Of a DNA stretch of 7,161 nt, positions 1-5,984 are shown in pieces (position 1 is the stretch's first letter; each line of letters begins with the position of its first letter). The stretch covers positions 1 through 7,161 of the forward strand of contig CANJOX010000162.1 of NCBI GenBank assembly GCA_947475795.1. The letters run 5' to 3'. The stretch is from Gemmatimonadota bacterium (lineage in GTDB: Bacteria > Gemmatimonadota > Gemmatimonadetes > Gemmatimonadales > Gemmatimonadaceae). Position numbers and translations under genes: made by a program. A model generated the notes under the pieces. That model ran no database searches. It had not been told where the DNA came from and saw nothing but the letters and a program-made list of their open reading frames with translations.

Positions 1-1
1 A

Positions 2-2056
2 ATGGCTGACGCGACCCCCACGCACGAGACGGACCCGACCGGCGCCGACGCGCGGGAGCATGCCCGTCTGACGGCGCTGCTCGAAGCGTTGCCCGTGGCC
101 GCGGCCTTGTTCCGGCGCACCGGGACGCTCTATGCGCTCAATACCGAGGCCCGCGGGTCGCTCGTGGTGGATGCCAAGGCCCCGCTCGCCTCGCAGCACT
201 GGAACGTGGTCCTGCTGCCGCTCGGCGACGAAGGCACCGGGTGCCTGCGGGAGGCGGCGGCCGGTGCGCCACCCGTCACGCGGGCCATGGCGCTGGGCCG
301 TGACGGGCGCCGCGTGGTGGTGCGCGTCGTGCCGTTCGAAGCGGAGCTGCTGCTGCTCACCGTGTCCGAGGTCGCGGACCGCGAGCCGCGCCGCGTGGTG
401 TCGGAGCGGGTGGACCGCGAGCTGGCCGCGCTGCTCGAGCTCACGCCGGCGGCGGTTCGCATGACCGATCTGGCCGGGCACATCGTGCAGGTCAACGCGC
501 TCGCTGGGCTCGAGCACAGTGCGCAGCGTCCGACCACGGTACGTGAGCTGTGGGAACTCGACGCGCCGCACGACATCATCAACAACCGGCCGCTGTCGTT
601 TCTCGATACCCCGGCGATGCGTGCGCTGGCCGGTAACACGGTGCGGCGGCAGCTGCTGGAGGTCCGGCGGCTCGGCACGCAGCGGGTGATCGAGGCGTCC
701 GCCTCCCCGATCCAGGACGCGCAGGACGGGGTGACGGGCGTCGTGCTGTTCGATCTCGACGTCACCGATCGCGAGCAGCTGGCGGGCCAGCTGCAGGACC
801 GTGAGGGGCGCGAGGCGGCGCTGCAGGAACAGGTGTCGTACGAGCGGGAACAGCTCGAGCAGCTGGTCGAAGAGCGGTCCCGGGCGCTGGTGGCGTCGCA
901 GGAGGAGCACGTGCGCGAGCGGCGTCTGGCCGCGGTCGGCCAGTTGGCCGCCGGCGTGATGCACGATGTCAACAACGCCCTCAATCCGATCATGGCGGCC
1001 GCGTATCTGCTGCGCCATCACGCCGAATCGCCGGATGCGGTGCGTGACTATGCCAACCGCATCCAGAAGGCGGCCGAGATCGCGGCCGCCACAGCGTCCC
1101 GTGTGGGGCGGTTTATCCGACAGGAGCCGGTGCACGCGGGCGGCGATGAGGCGCTCGATCTGGCCGTGCTGGCCGAGGAGGTGCTCGATCTCACGGAACC
1201 GATGCGGCTGCAGCGCTCGAGTGAGAGTGGCACGGTCGAGATCGTCCGCCAGCTCACCCCCGAGGTGCGTACGCGCGGCCTGCCGGGGGAGATCCGCGAG
1301 GCGCTGCTCAACCTCGTGCAGAACGCGATCGACGCCATGACATCGGGCGGCACGCTGACCATGCGCACCTTCGTGGACGGCGGGGACGCTTGTATTGCCG
1401 TGCGCGATACGGGCGTCGGGATGTCGGCCGAGGTGCGTGAGCGGGCGTTCGAACCGTTTTTCACCACCAAGGGTCGCAAGGGGTCCGGACTTGGCCTGGC
1501 CGAGGTGTACGGCATCGCCCGCCGGCACCGGGGCACGGCCACCATTTCGTCCGTGCCGGGGCGGGGCACCGAGGTCACGCTGCGCCTGCCGGTCGATCGC
1601 GGCGCCCAGCCGGAGGCGACCGCGGCCGAGCCGGCGTCGGTCGCGGTCACTCCCCTGCACATCCTCGTGGTGGAAGACCACGACGACGGACGCGAGTTTC
1701 TCCGGCGGATCCTGCGGGCGGACGGGCACGAGGTCGATGCCGTCGGCACCTGTGCCGATGCGCGTGACCGGCTCGCCGCCGTTCAGGGGGGTGCCACAGA
1801 GGTCGCTCCCGGGACGCCCGCCTACGATCTGGTGCTCACGGACGTCGGGCTGCCCGACGGCAGCGGCTGGGATCTGGTGCGCCATGTGCGCGCCCGGCAC
1901 CCGGCCGTCCGCATCGGCGTGATCACGGGCTGGGAGGCACAGGATGATCGCGATGCCGAGAGCGGGGCGGAATTTGTTCTCCGCAAGCCGTTGCGCGCCG
2001 CTGAATTGCACGCCCACATTGCGGGACGCCCACGTTCTGCTTCACCAACCGAGTAA
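2..2056 (+). CDS. Soluble hybrid histidine kinase (PAS-PAS-HisKA-HATPase-REC)
   Basis: Sensor kinase predicted to autophosphorylate a histidine in response to a cytoplasmic cue and pass the phosphate to receiver domains. Seen in the 684-residue product: two PAS-like regions (about 23-125 and 137-256), a charged coiled coil (about 257-307), and an H-box with HDVNN where H321 is the predicted phosphosite. The ATP-binding domain has an N-box (N437-N441), a DTGVGM box (469-474), an FEPFFTTK box (483-490) and GSGLGLA (494-500). A C-terminal receiver has acidic E558/D559, phospho-acceptor D614, T642 and K662, so it looks active. No membrane segment or signal peptide is visible, so the protein is probably cytoplasmic. 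The HDxNN H-box resembles NtrB-like kinases. No Hpt domain is present. The ATG at base 2 gives a plausible N-terminus, but only one base precedes it, so the true start or further sensor domains could lie upstream. The next gene begins four bases after the stop, suggesting an operon and a cognate regulator. The input signal is unknown. Confidence 0.93.
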   Translation: MADATPTHETDPTGADAREHARLTALLEALPVAAALFRRTGTLYALNTEARGSLVVDAKAPLASQHWNVVLLPLGDEGTGCLREAAAGAPPVTRAMALGRDGRRVVVRVVPFEAELLLLTVSEVADREPRRVVSERVDRELAALLELTPAAVRMTDLAGHIVQVNALAGLEHSAQRPTTVRELWELDAPHDIINNRPLSFLDTPAMRALAGNTVRRQLLEVRRLGTQRVIEASASPIQDAQDGVTGVVLFDLDVTDREQLAGQLQDREGREAALQEQVSYEREQLEQLVEERSRALVASQEEHVRERRLAAVGQLAAGVMHDVNNALNPIMAAAYLLRHHAESPDAVRDYANRIQKAAEIAAATASRVGRFIRQEPVHAGGDEALDLAVLAEEVLDLTEPMRLQRSSESGTVEIVRQLTPEVRTRGLPGEIREALLNLVQNAIDAMTSGGTLTMRTFVDGGDACIAVRDTGVGMSAEVRERAFEPFFTTKGRKGSGLGLAEVYGIARRHRGTATISSVPGRGTEVTLRLPVDRGAQPEATAAEPASVAVTPLHILVVEDHDDGREFLRRILRADGHEVDAVGTCADARDRLAAVQGGATEVAPGTPAYDLVLTDVGLPDGSGWDLVRHVRARHPAVRIGVITGWEAQDDRDAESGAEFVLRKPLRAAELHAHIAGRPRSASPTE

Positions 2057-2060
2057 CCAT

Positions 2061-2663
2061 ATGTCGGATCTGCCGTCGACCATTCGCGTACTGGTGGCCG
2101 AAGACAACGCCCTCGAGCGCTCCACGCTCGTCGATCTCCTCGGCGCGCTTGGCCACATGGTCGTGGCCGAGGTCGAGTGTGGCACCGACGCGATCGAGAA
2201 GGCGCAGCAGTTCACCCCCGACGCGGTGCTGCTGGACATGCACATGCCCGGCGCGAGTGGCGTGCAGGCGGCCGAGGAAATTGCGAGTGCGCTGCCTGGG
2301 ACGGCGGTGGTGCTGATCACGGGCGACCTGTCGCTTACGTTGAGCACGGCCGACGTGCTGCGCAGCACCGCGGTGGCGCTGCTCCCCAAGCCCACGCCGC
2401 CGACCACGCTCGACGCCACGCTGCGCATGGCCGTGACCCGCGCCCGCGAGCTGCTCTCCGCGCGTCGCGAAGCCGCGGAGGCCAAGGCGCAGCTCGAGGC
2501 GCGCAAGCTGATCGAACGCGCCAAGGGCATTCTCATGCGCCGCACCGGCAGCAGCGAGCAGGAAGCTTATCGCATCATGCAGCGCAGCAGCCAGGATCGC
2601 TCGGTGCGCATGGTCGACATCGCGCGCGCTGTGATCGAGAGCGAACCTGGCATGAAGCCGTAA
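2061..2663 (+). CDS. Response regulator with ANTAR RNA-binding domain (AmiR/NasR type)
   Basis: Predicted phosphorylation-controlled antiterminator. The 200-residue product has an N-terminal receiver (about 7-122) with acidic E14/D15, phospho-acceptor D59 in LLDMHMPG, T87 and K110. A helical linker (about 123-142) follows, then a C-terminal ANTAR domain (about 143-195) with the hallmark core LEARKLIERAKGILMRR and the conserved EAY. Known ANTAR proteins bind paired stem-loops in mRNA leaders and prevent termination, usually as dimers formed on phosphorylation; that role is inferred here. The start is ATG 2061: it puts the receiver's first strand at residue 8, and the reading frame upstream overlaps the kinase. 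No good Shine-Dalgarno sequence is present (only GAG at 2051-2053), and the kinase stop is four bases upstream, so translation is probably coupled to the kinase. No dual-hairpin leader target was recognised in the window, so the regulated genes lie elsewhere. Confidence 0.93.
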   Translation: MSDLPSTIRVLVAEDNALERSTLVDLLGALGHMVVAEVECGTDAIEKAQQFTPDAVLLDMHMPGASGVQAAEEIASALPGTAVVLITGDLSLTLSTADVLRSTAVALLPKPTPPTTLDATLRMAVTRARELLSARREAAEAKAQLEARKLIERAKGILMRRTGSSEQEAYRIMQRSSQDRSVRMVDIARAVIESEPGMKP

Positions 2664-2679
2664 CTCAGGAAATCGGCTT
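2655..2679. terminator. Inverted repeat enclosing both convergent stop codons (possible weak bidirectional terminator)
   Basis: A perfect six-base inverted repeat (AAGCCG at 2655-2660, CGGCTT at 2674-2679) flanks a 13-base loop. The loop contains the TAA stop of the ANTAR gene (2661-2663) and the reverse-strand TGA stop of the M20 gene (2665-2667). The position is what one expects of a shared terminator, but the stem is short, the loop is long, and neither strand has a run of U after it. A second GC hairpin (GCCGG 2680-2684 with CCGGC 2693-2697) lies next to it inside the M20 gene's 3' end, also without a U tract. Function is inference. Confidence 0.25.
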
Positions 2680-4122
2680 GCCGGGCGCGGCGCCGGCCAC
2701 CTGCTTGACCAGTTCGTACAGGAAGTCGAGTCCGTCGTAGAAGCTCTTCACCCGCAACTTCTCGTCGCGCCCGTGCGCGTTCGTCTCGCCGGGCGACGAG
2801 AAGATGCCGCTGACGCCGTAGGTGGGGATTCCCACGGCCCGCAGTCGATAGCCGTCCGTGGCCCCGGTGCTCATGGTAGGGATCACGGGGACGCCGCCGA
2901 ACATTTTCTTCGTGAGCGCGGTGGTGGCCTGCAGGAGCACCGGATCGATCGGGGCCGGTGCGCCGTCACTGCGATCGCCCTGCGTGTTGCTGAACTGCAC
3001 CGTGGAGTCGTTGACGACCTTGGTGAGCACGGCTTTCACCTGCGAGGCTTTGCTGGTGGGCGCGATACGGCAGTTGACGTTGGCCGTGGCCGTCTGCGGC
3101 AAGGCATTGGGCGCGTGGCCGCCGGCCAGCATGGTGGCGACGCACGTCGTGCGCAGCATCGACGCATAGCGCGGGTCGGTGGAGATGATGCGCGCGGCGG
3201 CCGTGTCACTCGGGTTGGCCACCAACGCGCGCATGGCGGCGGCGAGCGACGGCATCTCGACCTTGGCGGTCTCCTCGAAGAAGGGGCGCGTGACGTCGTT
3301 GAGCTCCACCGGGAACGTGTAACCCTGAATGCGGGTGAGCGCGGACGCCAGCGAGTAGATCGCGTTGTCCTTGCGCGGTACGCTCGAATGACCGCCCGTG
3401 TTCAGCACGGTGAGCGTGAAATCGGTGTAGACCTTTTCGGCCGCCTGAATGGAGTGGAACAGCGGCTTGTCGTCCGGTCCCAGCGTGCCACCGCCCCCTT
3501 CATTGATCGCATACGCGGCATCGAGCAGCTCGCGCCGGTTGGCGATGATCCAGCTCACCCCATTCTGCCGCCCACCCTCTTCATCGGCGGTGAGTGCGAG
3601 AATGAGATCGCGCTCGGGTACCCACCCTTCCTGCTTGTAACGCAGCACGTTGGCGGCGAGAATGGCGGCCATCGATTTGTCGTCTGCCACCCCGCGCCCC
3701 AAGAAGTAGCCGTTTTCCTCGCGCATCACGAACGGGTCGTTGGCCCAGTCGCTGCGCTTGGCCTGCACCACGTCGAGGTGGGCGAGCAGCAGGATCGGCT
3801 TACCGCGTCCCTTCCCGCGGTAGCGCACCACGAGGTTCTGCTTGGCGGGGGCATCGGCCGGTCCCACCAGGTGGATGTCGGCCGCCGGGAAACCCGCGGC
3901 GGTGAAGCGCGCGGCGAGCGCCTGCGCCGAGCGTGTGACCGAGCCCACCGAGTCGGCGGTGTTGATCTCCACCATCTCCTGGTAGATCGCGCGCGCGTCA
4001 CGCTGCGCGGGGGTCAAGGTGGTCGGCGCGCCCGGCGCGGAGAAGCGCGGCTGCGCGTGAAGCGAGGTCGCCGCCGTGGCGACGAGAAGGCCGGACAACG
4101 TGAGGACACGGTGCAGGGACAT
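2665..4122 (-). CDS. Secreted M20-family zinc metallopeptidase
   Basis: Predicted exopeptidase or aminoacylase-type hydrolase using two metal ions, acting outside the cytoplasm. The 485-residue product starts with a Sec-type signal peptide (R5, hydrophobic core about 6-20, likely cleavage after A23 in SLHA-Q). The M20 metal and catalytic set is complete: H115 and D117 in AHLDVV, bridging D147 in GRGVADDK, catalytic E181 and metal ligand E182 in TADEEGG, E208 in INEGG, and H450 in TNAHGRDE. The lid/dimerisation domain (about 225-360) carries the family's GGHSS (H245). Length is normal for the family with a signal added. The start is ATG 4122; a GGAG lies about 11 bases upstream on the same strand. 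It is convergent with the ANTAR gene and divergent from the TldD/TldE pair, so it is probably a single-gene unit. Substrate (dipeptide, N-acyl amino acid or other amide) cannot be told from sequence. An intact enzyme is expected. Confidence 0.94.
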   Translation of the reverse strand: MSLHRVLTLSGLLVATAATSLHAQPRFSAPGAPTTLTPAQRDARAIYQEMVEINTADSVGSVTRSAQALAARFTAAGFPAADIHLVGPADAPAKQNLVVRYRGKGRGKPILLLAHLDVVQAKRSDWANDPFVMREENGYFLGRGVADDKSMAAILAANVLRYKQEGWVPERDLILALTADEEGGRQNGVSWIIANRRELLDAAYAINEGGGGTLGPDDKPLFHSIQAAEKVYTDFTLTVLNTGGHSSVPRKDNAIYSLASALTRIQGYTFPVELNDVTRPFFEETAKVEMPSLAAAMRALVANPSDTAAARIISTDPRYASMLRTTCVATMLAGGHAPNALPQTATANVNCRIAPTSKASQVKAVLTKVVNDSTVQFSNTQGDRSDGAPAPIDPVLLQATTALTKKMFGGVPVIPTMSTGATDGYRLRAVGIPTYGVSGIFSSPGETNAHGRDEKLRVKSFYDGLDFLYELVKQVAGAAPGKPIS

Positions 4123-4133
4123 GATCGACAGCG

Positions 4134-4137
4134 CTCC
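4134..4137 (-). promoter_or_regulatory. Shine-Dalgarno candidate for the M20 gene
   Basis: Read on the minus strand, GGAG lies 11 bases before ATG 4122. Spacing is longer than ideal. It supports this start, which also gives a clean signal peptide. Confidence 0.4.
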
Positions 4138-4161
4138 AGCCGAAAGATCGTGAAGTTGGCG

Positions 4162-4187
4162 ATGGGGGCCGCCCGCAGGCGCCCCAC
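4162..4187 (-). other. GC-rich hairpin with a UNCG-type tetraloop upstream of the M20 gene
   Basis: Read on the minus strand, GGGGCGCC pairs with GGC-G-GCCCC around a TGCG loop closed by C-G. This gives eight G-C pairs with one bulged G. In RNA the loop is cUGCGg, a member of the unusually stable UNCG tetraloop class. It lies 40-65 bases before the M20 start and would fall at the 5' end of the message if the promoter candidate just upstream is right. There is no U tract, so it does not look like a terminator. It could protect the mRNA 5' end or tune translation; both are inference. Confidence 0.4.
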
Positions 4188-4190
4188 CGG

Positions 4191-4221
4191 AATCTAGCGC
4201 GCCTGACCGGACGCGTGTCGA
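4191..4221 (-). promoter_or_regulatory. Weak sigma70-like promoter candidate for the M20 gene
   Basis: On the minus strand, TCGACA (4221-4216) matches five of six -35 positions and TAGATT (4196-4191) matches four of six -10 positions. The 19-base spacer is longer than the usual 17. Transcription would begin near 4184, giving a leader of about 60 bases that starts with the hairpin. Two ACGCGT palindromes abut the -35 on both sides. Seen by eye only; promoter consensus in this lineage is not known to me. Confidence 0.25.
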
Positions 4222-4227
4222 ACGCGT
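4211..4227. repeat. Pair of ACGCGT palindromes one helical turn apart
   Basis: ACGCGT occurs at 4211-4216 and again at 4222-4227, with five bases between them (11 bases start to start). The pair brackets the -35 candidate of the M20 promoter in the divergent intergenic region. Same-face spacing and position suit a regulator binding site controlling one or both divergent units, but a chance pair in GC-rich DNA is possible. Confidence 0.3.
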
Positions 4228-4317
4228 ACTTTCGGCGTATGTTGAAGGGCCAGCCCTCGTCGTTGCTGGTCGCTCATCGTCGGGCGGCGCCCCGCTGCTC
4301 TCACGATTTCTCCCGCC

Positions 4318-4338
4318 CTGCTCATGATCTGCTCATGA
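4318..4338 (+). repeat. 10-base direct repeat ending in the TldD-like start codon
   Basis: CTGCTCATGA occurs at 4318-4327 and 4329-4338, separated by a single T. The second copy contains the ATG at 4335 of the TldD-like gene. The first copy contains another ATG (4324), in a different frame, which opens a four-codon reading frame (M-I-C-S) whose TGA stop (4336-4338) overlaps the gene start as ATGA. Each copy includes the palindrome TCATGA. There is no Shine-Dalgarno sequence in the preceding 20 bases. Confidence 0.6.
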
Positions 4339-5984
4339 CACGCTCCCGCCGCGATTTCCTCAAGGCCAGCGCCGCTGTGGCCGCCGGCGGTCTGGTCGCT
4401 ACGCGATCGGCCTCCGCGCTCTCTCCCTCCGCCTCGCTGATCGCCGCCCCCGGCCTGATTTCGTCCGACTTGCCGTCGGCCGACGATCCCGCCATCAAGG
4501 CCCTGATGCAGTCCGCCATCGACGTGGCCAAATCGGGCGGGGCGTCGTACGCCGACGTCCGCGTAGCGGCCCGTCGCCAGCAGAACGTGAACACCCGCGA
4601 CCGTATCGTGCAGGGCGTGAGCGACACCGACACGTTCGGCCTCGGTGTGCGCACCCTCGTGGATGGCGCGTGGGGTTTCGCCGCCACCAGCCGCCTCGAT
4701 AAGGACTCGGTGGCCAACGCCACCCGGGCCGCGCTCGAGCAGGCGCGCGCCAATCGCGCCAGCCAGCTGCGTCCCGTGCAGCTTGCCCCCACGCCCGGCA
4801 ATCAGGTGGGCGAGTGGAAGAGCCCCATCGAAACCGATCCGTTCACCGTGGCCATTACCGACAAGGTGGCCCTGCTGCTCGCCGCCAACGAATCGGCGCT
4901 CGCGGTGAAGGGCGTGCGCAACGTCACGTCGAGCATGTTCTTTCTGCGTGAAGAAAAGTCGCTGATGACCAGCGACGGCTCCTTCCTGGTGCAGACGATC
5001 TATCGCACGTCGCCGAGCATGTCGATCACGGCGGTGTCGGCTGACTTCTCGGACTTCCAGACGGTGCAGAGCAGCGAAATCGCGCCGATGGGACTGGGCT
5101 ACGAGTGGGTGATCAATTCGAAGATGGCCGAACGCGCGCCCAAGTGGGCGGAGCTGGCCGTGCAGAAGCTGAGCGCGAAGCCGGTGGAGCCGGGGCGCTA
5201 CGACCTGCTGCTGCACCCGTCGAACCTGTGGCTCACGGTGCACGAAGTGATCGCGCACCCCACCGAGCTCGATCGCGCGCTCGGTTTCGAGGCGAACTAC
5301 GCGGGCACGAGCTTCATCGCGCCGCCGGCGCAGGTGCTGGGCAAGCTGCGCATCGGATCGGACTTGCTGAACATCGTGGGCGACCGTGAGCAGAAGGGAT
5401 CACTCGGCGCCATTGGCTGGGATGACGAAGCGGTGAAGCCGGTGAAGTTCGACATCATCAAGAACGGCGTGTTCGTGGATTATCAGACCACGCGCGAGCA
5501 GGCCACGATGATGACCGACTACTACACAAGTGTCGGCAAGCCGGTGCGCTCGTACGGCTGCTCGTATGCGCAGAGCTGGGCCGACGTGCAGTTCCAGCGC
5601 ATGCCGAATGTGAGCATGGTGCCGGGGAACAACGACGACACGTTCGACAGCATGATCGGCAAGATGGACAAGGGCATCGCGATTGTGGGCGACGGCTCGT
5701 TCTCGATCGATCAGCAGCGCTACAACGGCCAGTTCGCCGGCCAGATCTTCTACGAAGTGAAGGGTGGCAAGATCGTGGGCCAGCTCAAGGACGTGGCGTA
5801 TCAGTTCCGCACGCCCGAATTCTGGAAGTCGCTCAAGGCGATCGGCGGCCAGAAGAGCTACGAACTCGGCGGGGCGTTCGGCGACGCCAAGGGGCAGCCG
5901 GGGCAGTCCAATTCCGTGAGCCACGGCTGCGTGCCGTCGCTCTTCCAGCAGACCAACATCATCAACACCGGGAGGAGGGCATGA
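4335..5984 (+). CDS. TldD-like metalloprotease with Tat signal peptide
   Basis: Predicted catalytic subunit of a TldD/TldE-type protease; in E. coli the heterodimer trims unfolded peptides and matures microcin B17. The 549-residue product opens with a near-ideal twin-arginine signal: SRRDFLK at 4-10, an Ala/Gly-rich hydrophobic stretch, and a likely cleavage site A-S-A after residue 28. The TldD N-terminal domain follows (about 50-275), then the zinc motif HEVIAH, where H303, E304 and H308 form HExxxH, within a longer block (303-327) ending NYAGTSF. C532 near the C-terminus (SHGC) is a good candidate for the third zinc ligand, as in TldD. Downstream of HExxxH the sequence reads PTELDR rather than the GLEGD of E. 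coli TldD, so this is a distinct branch. ATG 4335 is chosen because it places the RR motif at residue 5; in-frame starts at 4215 (GTG) and 4239 would bury it. The gene overlaps its partner by four bases. Substrate unknown. Confidence 0.93.
   Translation: MTRSRRDFLKASAAVAAGGLVATRSASALSPSASLIAAPGLISSDLPSADDPAIKALMQSAIDVAKSGGASYADVRVAARRQQNVNTRDRIVQGVSDTDTFGLGVRTLVDGAWGFAATSRLDKDSVANATRAALEQARANRASQLRPVQLAPTPGNQVGEWKSPIETDPFTVAITDKVALLLAANESALAVKGVRNVTSSMFFLREEKSLMTSDGSFLVQTIYRTSPSMSITAVSADFSDFQTVQSSEIAPMGLGYEWVINSKMAERAPKWAELAVQKLSAKPVEPGRYDLLLHPSNLWLTVHEVIAHPTELDRALGFEANYAGTSFIAPPAQVLGKLRIGSDLLNIVGDREQKGSLGAIGWDDEAVKPVKFDIIKNGVFVDYQTTREQATMMTDYYTSVGKPVRSYGCSYAQSWADVQFQRMPNVSMVPGNNDDTFDSMIGKMDKGIAIVGDGSFSIDQQRYNGQFAGQIFYEVKGGKIVGQLKDVAYQFRTPEFWKSLKAIGGQKSYELGGAFGDAKGQPGQSNSVSHGCVPSLFQQTNIINTGRRA
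5971..5978 (+). promoter_or_regulatory. Strong Shine-Dalgarno for the TldE-like gene
   Basis: GGAGGAGG ends two bases before ATG 5981, with the core GGAGG at 5971-5975 five bases from it. It lies inside the end of the TldD-like gene. It fixes the partner's start, and therefore shows that this protein begins without a signal peptide. It contrasts with the upstream gene, which has no recognisable ribosome-binding site. Confidence 0.8.

Noticed and set aside
130..993. Minus-strand open frame of 287 residues within the kinase gene
   Set aside because: Ser/Arg/Thr-rich translation typical of the complement of GC-rich coding DNA; the kinase frame holds all the conserved boxes.
1944..2060. N-terminal extension of the ANTAR regulator starting at 1944
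   Set aside because: The extra 39 residues overlap the end of the kinase receiver domain in another frame and resemble no domain; ATG 2061 gives a standard receiver N-terminus.
4162..4187. Intergenic hairpin as an ANTAR target RNA
   Set aside because: ANTAR targets are paired stem-loops with six-base loops; this is a single stem with a four-base loop and no partner nearby.
2773..4197. Plus-strand open frame of 474 residues opposite the M20 gene
   Set aside because: Its translation is rich in Arg, Gly and His with no domain pattern, while the minus strand encodes a full M20 enzyme with all metal ligands. It is a by-product of GC-rich codon use.
4238..4243. TATGTT as a -10 element for the TldD/TldE operon
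   Set aside because: Four of six matches but no acceptable -35 at 15-19 bases upstream; not enough to list as a promoter.
4215..4334. Upstream in-frame starts (GTG 4215, ATG 4239) for the TldD-like gene
   Set aside because: They would place 40 or 32 residues before the twin-arginine signal, have no ribosome-binding site, and the extension has no recognisable content.
4194..5258. Minus-strand open frame of 354 residues opposite the TldD-like gene
   Set aside because: Low-complexity, His/Arg/Gly-rich translation without motifs, antisense to a gene with a clear Tat signal and HExxxH motif.
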